From Azolla caroliniana (taxonomy: Eukaryota > Polypodiophyta), in NCBI GenBank assembly GCA_043228905.1, contig JBHGNT010000002.1:2046001-2110000 (forward strand): a stretch of 64,000 bases of DNA. The letters are read 5' to 3'. A program made the position numbers and the translations under genes. Shown one piece after another: positions 37,201 through 45,506 of the stretch. The notes beneath the pieces were generated by a model. It saw only the letters and a program-made list of their open reading frames with translations, ran no database searches and was not told the DNA's origin. How positions within the stretch are numbered: position 1 is the first letter of the stretch; every line of letters begins with the position of its first letter.

Positions 37201-40200
37201 ATAGAACATCCTCCCAAAAGGCACACAATGCGATATGAAATACCGCAATAAAAACTAAGTTTGGAATCCTTAAATCTAATTTTTTTTGTAAATTACATAT
37301 TGCGGGTTTGCATATTCTTGTATAATCAGCATGTTATCATTATGTTCCCTCATAAACAATTGACGACAATCATTAGGTTGAGTGCAGGTAGTGCTCAAAA
37401 AGGTAATTGTTAAGAGGTTTTAGCGAGCACCTTTGAGGTCAAAGGCTGCTCAGGGGATCCTTACCTTCAAGAACACAGGTATTGCTGTGTATACAGAGGC
37501 CCATGAATGCGCTGTTAGTTAGCCCAAGTCAAGGTCTCTTCCCACCAACTAGAGGTTTTACCCTGATGAGCACGTTGCATACCTAGGGCTGTGAAGGAGA
37601 GGTTTAAATTAAGGAATACATTATGTTTTGATGTCCAATGAATGATGGAGAAAGTTGACCCACAACTCTTTAGCCAAGGCTTGCACTTATATTTGCAATG
37701 GGATGTAGGGGTATTCACAAATCATTGACTTCTTCCATAGGCTTGCCTCTCCACTTCTAACGTTCTGAGTCACAGTTGAGTGAGCAAAGGAATGACGAAA
37801 TCAAAGACTATAAATACCAGGAGACAGGGCACATGGTGCCATACCAACACCAAATCATGATCCCGAGGATACCCAATATCCAATAGGTGTGCATCATTGC
37901 ACCACTAGACCACAATAACCCACATCGAACACCATATCCCTCACCACCAGTACAGGATTGTAAAATCATCTAAAAAATGGATCAGTTCCAATTGTAAAAC
38001 CTCTTCCTTCATTAAGGTCATTATGTTTGATCTTTAGGACACATAGGCATTTTATTTTTTGAGTATAGATAAACTGAATCAACCCATATTTGTTACGCTT
38101 TGTTACAATGCTCTGCCTTTGACCATATTCTTGTTTGCTCTCCACAGATTGTCAATCTGATCCAATCCCTTGATACATTTCTCACATGATCACAATGTAC
38201 ACTATCAGTTGCAGCATTCATTAGTAATATTTTCAAATGTAGAGAGTCACCAAACTCCATACATGAAAATGTATCACTTCTGGTCTCATAGGTCATATTT
38301 GACCTCTGAGGATGATACAAAATCTATCTCATTCGGTCTGATAGGTCATTTTTGCCCCTTAAAAACATTAATTTTTCTTTCCCTGAAAAATTTGTAGTCC
38401 TAGAGTATTCTGATCTAATTAAGGCTTATCCCCAAATGCCATGAAAATTTGTTTTTCTCCAGGTCCAGATGGCATCAGAATTGGAGTTGTTAAAGCTGGA
38501 GGTGAGCAAACTTTCAAAACAATTGGAAACTTCCATGCAATGCGATCACCTAGTACCTGATGCAGGTGTTGATGTAAATACATTTAGAGAGGAAACCCAA
38601 GTACCAGTTCAGAAAGTATACATTCTTGGTGGCCACGATGGCCATTCATGGTTGGCATCTGTGGACGTTCTTTCTCCAGCCAGACATGAGTATTATCCAG
38701 TGGCTTCCATGCTGACACCTCGATCTTATGCTGCCTCTAGTGTGTTGATGGGGCAAGTTTATATTTTTGGTGGAGGGAATGGGAAGTTGTGGTATGAAAC
38801 AGGTACTTTTTTCCATTTTAGATTTTTAAGCCTTATGATTATTTCATATGAAGATGAAAAGATTTAGACAATCTTTCCTGCCAGTTGAAGTGTATGATAG
38901 TGTAGAAGATATATGGAGCGATTGTCCTCCAATGAACCTTAAGAGGGGCAGTTTGGCTGGTGCAACGATTGGTGATAGAATATTTGCAGTTGGTGGTGGA
39001 AATGGACAGCTTCACTTTTCTGACGTTGAATGCTATGATCCACATCTTGGCATGTGGATCAGTTCCACATCAATGTTGAATAAGGTATGTTATCTTAAAA
39101 AGTTATTAGTTTTTCATGCTGTTGGATATGGATCCATTCTTTGATTAAAAGTGCATCCACAATGCATTGCCTATCTGGATTGTTTTAAAAGAGTGTTATA
39201 CTAAAAAATTCAATAAATTCAGAAGGCAGCACTATGCTTCCAGATTATGGAACACAAGAACTCGGTTGCACTTCATAATGTTTCTATTTGATCACCTTCT
39301 CAAGTCCAGGACTTCAACATTAATAGCTGATTTCTCACAAGTAAATTATTCATTAGAGTTATTGTCAACCTAAACTAAAACACGAACCTATGAACAAATT
39401 ACAACAAAAGAGAGAAGAAAGAAACAAATGTATCATCTTTGAAGAGGCCAAAATTACATCTTAAAATGTTGTCTCATCTTTCGCAATAACAAACAATAAA
39501 TAAATATAACTTGAGGTATGAGAAAATTTTGTTTGCTAACCTCAACATTTTGAACTTAGAAGAACTGAAACTTCTGCAGTCAAACGACATCCAACATACA
39601 GTTTGGAGAAGTATTAGCCTATCATGGTTCTTCTATAGTAATGATGTACCATGAGATCCCCACTCTTGAAGATCACTACAACCTAGTTTAGATAACATCA
39701 CACAGTTGTATGAAACATGTATGCAAAAAACAGGACCAACATGTCATGGGCATAGATAGTTTTCAGCTACCATTCCATTGTGATCTCGGGCTTTTACAAA
39801 TTGTAACCAACCCTAAAATCAGTCTAATAGACCACAGATAATTAAAGGTTCTCGTATGTTTATATTCTCTCTCTCACCATTGCAGGTGCTTCCCTTGCTT
39901 CAGAGACCTCTCCATTCTGGATTAACGTATGCTAGAGATCTTTCGTAGACAAAAGTTATAATATATGAGCCGAAAACCAGATTCTTTAGTCTCTTTTTAT
40001 CTTATTTACTTCTATATTTACTTAGTAATATTTATTTTATTGTGATTTGTTGTTCTCAAAGATGAGACAACACTTCAGATGTAATCTCCATTTTGGCTTT
40101 ATAGGCCATTTTGGCCTCTTAAAAGACGTTAATATATCTTTCTTTCTTCAATGTATTCTCTGCATCTCAGCCATTTTCCTCTATGCATCAAAGCTAGATT

Positions 40201-42981
40201 ATATCTTTTTCCTCTTTGTATAACACGTTCAGCTCATGCGTGGCAGGAAGCCCTTGGAATCTATGCACTGTATGAATCCGAGTCAAGAAATATGTGTTCT
40301 TCCAATGGGTTGTCCAAGGCTGTGACTAGCACAATTGGAGTAAAACAAGAATGCTCACTATAACCCACTCTCTTTGGATCACATATTGAACTTCCAAGCC
40401 CTTATTGAGGAAGGCAGAGCCCATAACAAGAGGATTTATTGCTACTTTGTGGATTTCCTAAAAGCCTTTGACACTGCTGCATCCTCAGCTTATGCAACGG
40501 CTAGAAGCCCTTGGTGTCCCTATAGATATGCAATGGGGAATCGCTGCACTAGATAGAAGTATTTTGTATGGACAAAGGTTTGTCAATAAACATGGATAAA
40601 ACTAAATTGATTGTTTTTTAACACCACTCAAGCATGGGTAACAAGGTCTGAATCATATTCTTCTTAGGAGAGGAAAAGGTGACATACACACACTCCTACA
40701 CATGCCTAAGAGTAACATTTACAGGCCCTAGGTTCTCCTTACAAGAGGCTGCTTGTGCCCGACTTTCTTGTGGATATGCAGGCCTTGGTGCTCTCGAAAG
40801 ATAATGTGCACATTCACAGTTCCTAGAGCCATGAACTAAATTGTGGCTATTTTATACACTTGTCCCACCAACTCTTCTAAATGGAGTAGAAACATGGGGC
40901 TCGAGTTTTAATAACGCAAATAACTAGAAAGAGTTAGAGAGACCTTTAGTCTCAATGGTTGCATGCATGATAAGGAGCAAAGCCTCAGCGCCCCATGATA
41001 TAATCCAGGGGCAGCCCCTATAATCATTGAGGCATTATTCCAATTAGTGACATGTATCCAATGGCTTTGGGAGCTCCCCAAACAAAGGTACTCAAGGTTG
41101 GTAATTATGTCATCAAAACAAAATGCTAAACATAGAGATATTCATTGTTGGTATGCTCGTGGTATGCTCAAATGCAACAGTGGTTCGAGTCCCGTGGCAT
41201 AAACATAAATGCACTACCCCCATTCAAATAGAGCTTGGATTGACCCCATCTAAACATGCCCAAAGTTGAAAAGGATTTGCATCTGTTTCGATTGTGCTTT
41301 TCCTATGTTCGATTTCATAAAGAAAAGTAATCTTTTCCTCAATTAAAATCTGGTTTATATAGCTAATACTTCTTCCTTTTCTTGAAGCGTTTTTGCGTTG
41401 CAGCAGCAGAGTTAGATGGAGTGCTGTATGCAATTGGTGGTTACAATGATCAAAAGTATCTGGCGTAAGTTCATTGTAATTGGAAATAAGGTTAGGTATG
41501 CTAAATAAGAAAACTAGATCATGTTGGGATAGCATACCACTCTTTTCTAACAAGAAAATTGGCGGAACTGCCAACAACTGCCTGAGGATTGTGGGTCTTG
41601 GATGAGAGATTTTGTTCTTAAATTTGGTAGGCAAATATAGAGAATTCACAGGAAATGCAATGCGATCTTGGCTTTGAAAGTTATATGGGGTGGTTGATTT
41701 CATTTCATGAAAAACTATTGCATTGAATTGCATGACCAGCATTCAATCTTTTTTTGTTGAGCCTATTAGTATATGATGGATTTTCTTTATTTATTTCCTT
41801 TTTTGTTGTGTTTTTAACTTTAAAATTTGACAAAAATATTATTAATATCGTGTAAAATTGTTCAGGTCTGTTGAGAGATTTGATCCCCGTGAAGCTTTAT
41901 GGACAGCAGTTGCTCCAATGAACAAAAAAAGAGGTAGTCTGTCTGCAACAACACTAGGTGGCAAGATGTACGTTTCTTTATTTGTAAACATATTCAACTT
42001 CTCACAACCCATTAGAGTCTGTGTTTTTGCTCATGCTGTCTGTCATCTGGATGTGCTTTTTCTTCACAGTTATGCAATCGGTGGCTATGATGGTTCAGAG
42101 TTCTTGAGCAGTGTTGAGATGTATGAACCTCGTACAAATGCATGGTTGGAAATGGTAAGGAGAATCTGTTTGGCTGGAAATGGTAAATATAAGTGTGATA
42201 CTTCAACATATTATTCGTGTAACTCGTTAGTGTTCCACCATGATTTATCAATGGCCATAGTAGATTCTGTGATGCATAACATATGAAGAAGACTTGCTTA
42301 AATTTCCCAACATGTCTAAGTTGATGTTTTCTTGTTTCTTGATCGGGTGCTAGATGCATGGGGCATCTTATTGCAAATTTAACAACTCTTAGTATGTGCA
42401 TTCACCTAACTCCAGCAAAGGGGATTAGAATAGGAGTTCATAGATCATTTCTTTTTGTATGATGTCTATGTATGGACATCATATCACATCACGATTGTAA
42501 CATTTTTAGTCTCATAGGCAAAACTGGCCTCTTTAGAGACTGTAATATAATCTATCAATCTTCTTATATCCCCCTCCCTACCCTGATAATAACATCACAG
42601 AAGAAAAAAAAAACCTATCGTAGTCATTTTTCAATAAGATTTATTAAGTTGGGCTTGTGATTCTTGTGACAGGAAACTGGAATGCACAATGGAAGAGCTT
42701 ATGGAGCTGCAGCAAGAGTTGATGACTGTATCTATGTGTTTGGAGGCTTAAACGGTGGACCATATGTTGATACTGTAAGCAAATGTAACTAAGTAGATAG
42801 ATAGATAGATATGCTTTAATCTTAAACAAGATTTCAAACTGCAATTTACTCATGATACACCATAACTTGCTTGCCAAAGCAGGTAGAGTGCTACAGAGAG
42901 AATACTGGGTGGGAAGTTGTGGAAGACCTCTCCATTGGTGGCCGGTGTTTTCTTTCTTGTGCTGTGTTGGAATCATTATGA
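19238..42981 (+). CDS. DCD-domain and Kelch-repeat protein, 835 aa, 11 exons
   Basis: Exons: 19238-19409, 33369-33550, 34782-35813, 35887-36003, 38463-38802, 38885-39084, 41388-41464, 41866-41967, 42070-42154, 42673-42774 and 42883-42981. All introns are GT-AG and the total of 2508 nt is in frame. ATG 19238 is the first in frame. Residues about 31-165 form the DCD (development and cell death) domain: DLASVIFGCKHSTYDEC, then FNYSDRKLHGIFEA and NINPYGW. A linker has three DDW(M/I)KPxKT repeats at about 191, 214 and 240. A predicted coiled coil follows (about 400-530), then Kelch repeats (about 550-835: YILGGHDG, YIFGGGNG, FAVGGGNG, YAIGGYN, YAIGGYDG, YVFGGLNG). It matches plant DCD-Kelch proteins such as At5g01660; members are linked to stress and cell-death responses, but the biochemical role is unclear. 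Intron 1 is 13,959 bp, splits the DCD domain and holds a PPR gene and many transposons. Confidence 0.9.
19423..19457. repeat. CT-rich tract at the start of intron 1
   Basis: CTT/CTTT/CT repeats just inside the first intron of the DCD-Kelch gene. It may act in splicing or transcription, or be a plain microsatellite; nothing in the sequence decides this. Confidence 0.6.
20255..21312 (-). mobile_element. Ty1/copia fragment: end of reverse transcriptase and RNase H, antisense in intron 1
   Basis: On the minus strand, from about 21312 down, it reads the end of a copia reverse transcriptase (QHCYAN, MIILYVD-LLNT, YRRLIGSLLHLTNT, SHWQATIRVLRYL) and then RNase H (SSTKVEYRA, HFVRELV, ENVTDLFTKPLP). 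The catalytic YVDD appears as YVD-L, an in-frame loss of one Asp codon. Stops interrupt the frame. It is a different copia family from 1185-6270. The high-coordinate end is cut by a LINE 3' tail at about 21312. Sequence below 20255 may be its 3' LTR, but I cannot define the ends. Confidence 0.85.
21312..21508 (-). mobile_element. LINE 3' end fragment (copy A)
   Basis: Only the last 200 bp or so of the recurrent LINE family: the GAAAGAAAGATATAT tail, the AGGCCAAAATGGCCT hairpin and the untranslated part up to TTCTCAAGTTAGG. It ends where copy B begins at 21509, so copy B probably inserted into it. Confidence 0.85.
21509..22640 (-). mobile_element. LINE 3' half with internal deletion (copy B)
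   Basis: Minus strand from 22640: end of the RT domain (FCTDKG, MVFNTTQAWI, FFLGEEKV), the post-RT block QFQEPRTKLCLFDTLVTPT and YGVETWGPCLNKANHWK, then a jump from MIRSKASVPHDIINTKMGA straight to a C-terminal block (LAKAQETSGKLVEE), then the 3' UTR and an (AAAG)n tail at 21509-21535. The zinc-finger region seen in the copy at 26878-28090 is deleted. Confidence 0.87.
22641..22811 (-). mobile_element. Degraded LINE RT remnant, related to 18367-18500
   Basis: The order CATATGATATTCC, ATCATGGGACTATGCCA-like and CTTTCTCTTTCAAGC parallels 18370-18505. The minus strand near 22770-22930 reads pieces such as KRKVYCI and VDFRKA, typical of non-LTR RT. It is degenerate. Confidence 0.55.
22812..23675 (+). 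repeat. 444-bp tandem duplication joining a LINE tail to the PPR 5' end
   Basis: Unit 1 is 22812-23255 and unit 2 is 23256 to about 23675. Each contains an RT remnant, a plus-strand LINE 3' tail (CTATAGGTCATTTTGGCATC, then GATATATCTTTCTTTC), and the first 30 or so codons of the PPR gene from ATGGCCATCCATGC. Unit 2 lacks about 30 bp after the tail (TTTAGAGTGCATGTGGTGCC in unit 1). Only unit 2 continues into the full PPR frame. Confidence 0.9.
23583..25436 (+). CDS. PLS-type pentatricopeptide repeat protein, 617 aa, intronless, nested in intron 1 of the DCD-Kelch gene
   Basis: One uninterrupted frame from ATG 23583 to TAA. It holds about five successive units of roughly 100 aa, each with the P-L-S pattern (IHTEMVRTG, LVDMYVKCGSLTRAYQVF, RNVVMWTRLLSGF, AIDMFDRMQIEGVYPNAVTF, MLKACGSI), followed by an E1-like segment (HHACIVDNLSCMGQIYEA, GATWNTVLDVCKTVGNVRLG). 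It then stops at VGPTQSSC with no E2, E+ or DYW domain. PLS PPR proteins bind organellar RNA base by base and guide C-to-U editing, with the DYW deaminase in cis or in trans. I cannot see a clear transit peptide, and the N-terminus begins within an L motif, so the 5' end may also be truncated. An in-frame stop at 23559 closes the upstream frame. Either an active short PPR or a truncated copy is possible. Confidence 0.85.
   Translation: MAIHAFLHALKGCAKRKDLETGLNIHTEMVRTGVIEREIWIRNTLVDMYVKCGSLTRAYQVFEELPIRNVVMWTRLLSGFSDNGCANDAIDMFDRMQIEGVYPNAVTFVCMLKACGSIRAFSKGNIIHGEIERLGLLTRNNPFLGGALVDMYMKCGVLIMAHEVLEHLPVRNVVSWTALLAGYVEHDLGKKALECFREMLKEGISPNVVTIVCTLRACHSILAIEEGQRIHAYVRKNNTLEGDIIVGSALVDMYAKFGLLSEAQEVFDKLLGRDVASWTSLIAGYAEHGYAKDALKCFQQMQMEGVPPNALTLVCILKACASTGVAGNKGIEIHSEIDRRELLESNVFVGSSLVDMYAKCGLAGKAQEVFDKLSFRNVVSWNALISGYIESGDNERALKCFEEMQLEGLLPDMVTFVFTMKVCGNVGAISKGTEIHAAITRKGLLEGDFSIGCSLVDMYAKFGWLTIAKQIFDKLPLHNVVSWNSLIMGYAQFGESITALEGFEKMLKEGVKPDEVTFIIILNACNRARLFAECHAYFESMSKDYGIVPAAEHHACIVDNLSCMGQIYEAIWMIKKLPFSIYGATWNTVLDVCKTVGNVRLGNYAFNHLVGPTQSSC
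25437..26101. other. Intron 1 sequence after the PPR gene
   Basis: This is the PPR 3' flank, with no recognisable E2/DYW remnant or transposon signature. One minus-strand open frame (25708-25911) has no known motif. Confidence 0.45.
26102..26875 (+). mobile_element. LINE RT amino-terminal fragment with a 266-bp tandem duplication
   Basis: Units 26102-26367 and 26368-26640 are near-identical. Each reads VNEHFIYVG, TLLPLQAHIFNRA and FPTSWTEHTIVPEFKTGDPM, the region before the RT palm of this LINE family. The second unit continues (IMIGHYFAKLYGSILARE, then a decayed WAERNG..GFRR..TDHIL block). The fragment ends where an opposite-strand LINE tail starts near 26878. Confidence 0.83.
26878..28090 (-). 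mobile_element. LINE 3' half (copy C), including the zinc-finger region
   Basis: Minus strand: LWELPKQRYPRLALMSSRQL, MQQWFESHG, KIPLGTKMADYKTHFFHT, a Cys/His cluster CQLCHQGVESEEHYVCHC, then VMEYEDKRCLGLFLLELKRH, a low-complexity C-terminus, the 3' UTR, the hairpin and a GAAAGAAAGAAAGATATAT end. It is the most complete 3' half of this family in the window. A stop or frameshift separates the two open frames near 27840. Confidence 0.88.
28095..28515 (-). mobile_element. LINE 3' end fragment (copy D)
   Basis: Same orientation as copies C and E. It has a (GAAA)n tail near 28110-28147, the hairpin AGGCCAAAATGACCT, the UTR and the last coding block. It sits directly behind copy C. Confidence 0.85.
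28530..28645 (-). mobile_element. LINE 3' tail fragment (copy E)
   Basis: About 115 bp: GAAAGAAATAAAGATATAT, the hairpin and the UTR up to GAGAACAAATC. It is the third 3' end in the same orientation within 1.8 kb. Confidence 0.83.
28966..29280. mobile_element. Foldback MITE-like element, 315 bp
   Basis: The ends are long inverted repeats of about 130 bp (left AGGGAAAAGTACCAGGATAC, right GTATCCTGGTACTTTTCCCT), with a loop of about 55 bp near 29097-29152. It is flanked by TTTTTAT on both sides (28959-28965 and 29281-29287), a possible 7-bp target duplication in a T-rich context. There is no coding capacity. The long arms would form a strong hairpin in the intron-1 transcript. Confidence 0.88.
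29590..30872 (+). mobile_element. LINE with RT palm and 3' end, central part deleted (copy F)
   Basis: Plus strand: LEGLGVPQ-type start, then STLGVK-like debris, the RT catalytic LLYADDIVLIS with YADD at 29840-29851, FCTDKDLSVTLDKTKAMVFN, then a jump near 30150 to the C-terminal region and 3' UTR, ending with CCATTTTGGCCTCTTAAAAG and TTGCTTTTCTTTC near 30872. Many stops are present. Confidence 0.82.
31020..31655 (+). repeat. Solo LTR of the copia family seen at 1185-6270
   Basis: 636 bp, TGTTAG to CTAACA, aligned along its full length to the 5' LTR at 1185-1821 with scattered substitutions. The 5-bp target duplication AGTAT is perfect (31015-31019 and 31656-31660). It lies in intron 1 of the DCD-Kelch gene, in the sense orientation. 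Confidence 0.95.
31850..32600 (-). mobile_element. Degraded LINE RT remnant
   Basis: The minus-strand frame at 32131-32436 reads MSVWAEQNG and later GFQKRFSTLDHILTFDSL, matching the WAE..G..GFR..FST-DHI block of the LINE family. An internal duplication of about 115 bp (GAAACCTGCATCTCT occurs twice) has scrambled it. The outer boundaries are approximate. Confidence 0.65.
32601..33368. other. End of intron 1, with a small LINE-like tail
   Basis: Mostly unrecognised. A short plus-strand piece, CTCTTAAAAGATGTTAATAT followed by GTCTTTCTT (about 33290-33317), resembles the LINE 3' end. The open frames at 32812-33150 (+) and 32950-33231 (-) have no family I can name. Confidence 0.45.
33990..34440 (-). 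mobile_element. LINE 3' fragment in intron 2 of the DCD-Kelch gene
   Basis: Minus strand: the tail-type hairpin block (34387-34435), and next to it coding pieces with the Cys cluster CQLCHQGVESEECCVCHC, YHCLFKQGFG and KRHREKLLED. The tail block sits upstream of the coding block, so the copy is rearranged. In the Cys cluster one conserved His (EEHYVC) is replaced (EECCVC). Confidence 0.8.
36167..36490. repeat. 162-bp tandem duplication in intron 4
   Basis: Copy 1 starts at ACTCAAGTAGACCATTTTTT (36167) and copy 2 at 36329. The copies differ at few positions (for example ACTCGCGATATAC against ACTCGGGATGTAC). There is no coding content. Confidence 0.88.
36491..38270. other. Rest of intron 4, unrecognised
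   Basis: About 1.8 kb of AT-rich intron without an identifiable transposon domain. It may contain old repeats, but none that I can name. Confidence 0.4.
38275..38385 (+). mobile_element. LINE 3' tail fragment in intron 4
   Basis: GGTCTCATAGGTCATATTTG and then GGTCATTTTTGCCCCTTAAA and ATTAATTTTTCTTTCC give two overlapping degenerate copies of the LINE hairpin and tail, close before exon 5. Confidence 0.65.
39404..39495 (-). mobile_element. LINE 3' tail fragment in intron 6
   Basis: GAAGAAAGAAACAAATGTAT, then AAGAGGCCAAAATTACATCT and TTGTCTCATCTTTCG: the minus-strand tail with a partly deleted hairpin. Confidence 0.7.
39860..40149 (+). mobile_element. LINE 3' end in intron 6 (copy G)
   Basis: Plus strand from GCAGGTGCTTCCCTTGCTTC through CATTCTGGATTAACGTATGC, then TTGTTCTCAAAGATGAGACA, the hairpin AGGCCATTTTGGCCT, CTTAAAAGACGTTAATATAT and CTTTCTTTCTT. 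It is a clean match to the 3' UTR of copies A-E in the opposite orientation. Confidence 0.87.
40150..41310 (+). mobile_element. Rearranged LINE coding region in intron 6
   Basis: Plus strand pieces are GIYALYESESRNM, SKAVTSTIGVKQECSL, then DHILNFQALIEEGRAHNKR and YCYFVDFLKAFDT (which normally precede the former), then fragments of the post-RT region (GEEKVTYTHS, ETWGS, QQWFESRGI). So segments are out of their usual order and many stops are present. It sits right behind the 3' end of copy G. Confidence 0.82.
42480..42580 (+). mobile_element. Degenerate LINE tail in intron 9
   Basis: ATCACGATTGTAACATTTTT, GTCTCATAGGCAAAACTGGC and CTCTTTAGAGACTGTAATAT recall the LINE 3' end (TAGGCCATTTTGGCCTCTT and TTAATAT), with heavy decay. 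Confidence 0.5.
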
Positions 42982-45506
42982 TGATCATGAAATACATCAG
43001 TTTTGTGTGGAGAATATATGTAGTTGAATATCTTCTCAGTGTTGTATGGAGTATCTATCCGAATTTCCTTCAGATGTATATGAAGTGGACCATATGCTTC
43101 TCTTCCTGATATAAAAATTTCCCATCATATCAAAGATATTGCTGCAATGTTTTGTTAACCATGCTTCCTTTTAGCAGCTAAGCTTGCTATAGTTGGTAAA
43201 TGATCTTTCATGCACGTTAGAAAGTGCCATGGTCATTTATTGTGATCACTATTTGTTTCTCCAACAACTTTTTGAGTTCCACCTTATCGTTACGAAGGAA
43301 ACCTTTGTGGGTTCTACAGAAGTTTTTATCTTCTTCTCATCACTTTTGTCAAATGTACACTTGTCTATTACTTGACATGTTGAGCAAATCATCTCTATGC
43401 TCAAAGATGTGGGTGACAAATTAATAGTGAAGGCATTACACTACAGCTTGACAAATAGTATGATATGGGATGCTGAAATGATGTTGAAGTTAGCAATGGG
43501 CCTGGTTCGGTTCGGGTTCGGTGCCTTGAAACCAAACCAAACCGTTTATGAACATTCGAACATTTAAACCAAACCATTTAAATAAACAGGTAAACTGAAC
43601 CATTTAAACCAAAACCGTTTAGGGAAAAGTTAAAACCAAACCGAACCATTTAATAAAAAGTTTAAACCTAATCACATTTAAGCTAAGCTAATTAAAAATT
43701 AATTAAATAAAAATACACAAAATTAAATAAGCATTTATGTTAAAATAAATAAATAAGATTAATTGAGCCATTAGATTAAATAAACAATTAAGTTAACTGA
43801 ATTAAACCAATGAAAAACATTAATTAAACCATTAAATTACAAAAACACTTAATGGATAAAAAAAAATAGCCCAAAAACCTATAAACCGTGCAACATATGT
43901 TTTCAATGAACTTTCAAAGAGCATTGTAATTGGTGTTATAGGAAACTTCACCATGTGCTAGTATCATTCTTCTCCTTTCCAATTGTTGTGACCAACAGAA
44001 CATGCAATATATGTCCCAATGTAGAGTCTCTACCAAATAATGAGAAATTGAGGAGCACCATAATGATGCACAAATATAATTAGACACTCTCTAATCTTGT
44101 TTGAAACAAACAAACTTTGCATGTTTCCACAATTTTCAAATTGCAAAGACATCATTAGAAATACTAAACCTCCAAGAGGATGTAAATATCTTTGGGGACC
44201 CTTATGATGGTGTTGAGTTCTCATAATTGCCATATGCTACAAAAGGTTATGTTTCTCCGAGTGGTTTGGTCTAAATTATGAATGATCTAGTGGAATCTTT
44301 AATTGTAAAAAGAGAAACATATATATACATTTGTGACTAAGCTTGAGAGAGAAAATAACCAAGAGTGTTGCTAAGTACATGCAATATTTTATGGCGTTCC
44401 CTGATCTCTTTCGTGGCGTTGACATCTTGCACTTGTTCCATCTTGTATTTGGGATGTAGTGAAGAAATAGAGATTAATTTCCTGGTTTTACTTGAGTTTC
44501 ATATTTGCATAAGGATTAATAACTCTTATCCTTGTGAGTGAGGGGGGAAATCCTTTCTTATAGCACACAATTGCTAGATTGTGAGGCAGTCACTAAGACT
44601 AACAACTTTTTTAATTGGTAACCACCATTTGCTTACCTAAATTACAAAAATCTTCATTGGGCAAAAGTACAAATTATTTGTGCTACTACAAATCTTATCA
44701 TTGGGTCTGCATAATGTTTTGCTATTTACTACAAGGGTATGCTACAATCACATCATATTCTTTTAATGCTTGCCATTTTCTTTCTCAAGCTTGTTACTTG
44801 CAATTTTCTAGAGTAGCACATTTAAGAAAATATACACCAGTAACAATGATCTGCTCTCAAATGTCAGGATTTAAGATGAAGGCCTGCACAACACAATAAT
44901 CCGTTATTACTACCATTTAATATCAATTACTAAATTCAATATTAGTAAATGATGCTACACGCAAGACAGCACTTCAGTGTGTCCAATACCAAAAAGCAAA
45001 ACAAAGACGCCTCAAATTCAAAAGTTACTTTAGAGAATAAAATGATTGATGTACAATTTCACCAAATACATCAAGTGAAAATAGGTTGTCTCAATGAAGT
45101 CAATTACAACTAAAATATAAGATGGTGATGTATGTTGAGTATATACAAATGATCTAATATTGTTATCTACTAGTTTTAGTGTATATTGTTGATTTGCTAT
45201 AGAGAAACTCCTTGATGTGAACTTCATGGTCGCAGATGCTTTTATGTAATGCATCACTATTAGTGTTTTTGAAATATGTCAGAATAACTTCTGAATTTGT
45301 GTTAAATATTTTAAAAGAGGAATAACATGTGAAATGAAACATATTAAGGCTAGAGTAAATCCCTATACATTTCGGGCATTTCTTTCACAATATTTTACAC
45401 CTTTTCCATAATGAAAACAAAACTCCTCGGATTAGTAGACAAGTTTCCTGAACATATTCAAAGGAAAATAGCATATAGATACAACGCAAGCCTTTTCAAG
45501 GTTGCA
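42982..45506. other. Intergenic, between the convergent DCD-Kelch and EngB genes
   Basis: This holds both 3' UTRs, a simple repeat (43497-43670) and an AT-rich stretch. Open frames such as 44615-44899 (+) have no recognisable family. Confidence 0.45.
43497..43670. repeat. AACCGAACCATTTAA-type simple repeat
   Basis: It starts with GGTTCGGTTCGGGTTCGG and continues as irregular AAACCAAACC/CCATTTAAA units on the complementary pattern. This gives an inverted low-complexity block. Confidence 0.75.

Noticed and set aside
41224-41742. 172-aa minus-strand open frame overlapping exon 7
   Set aside because: It covers an assigned plus-strand exon and LINE debris and has no recognisable motif.
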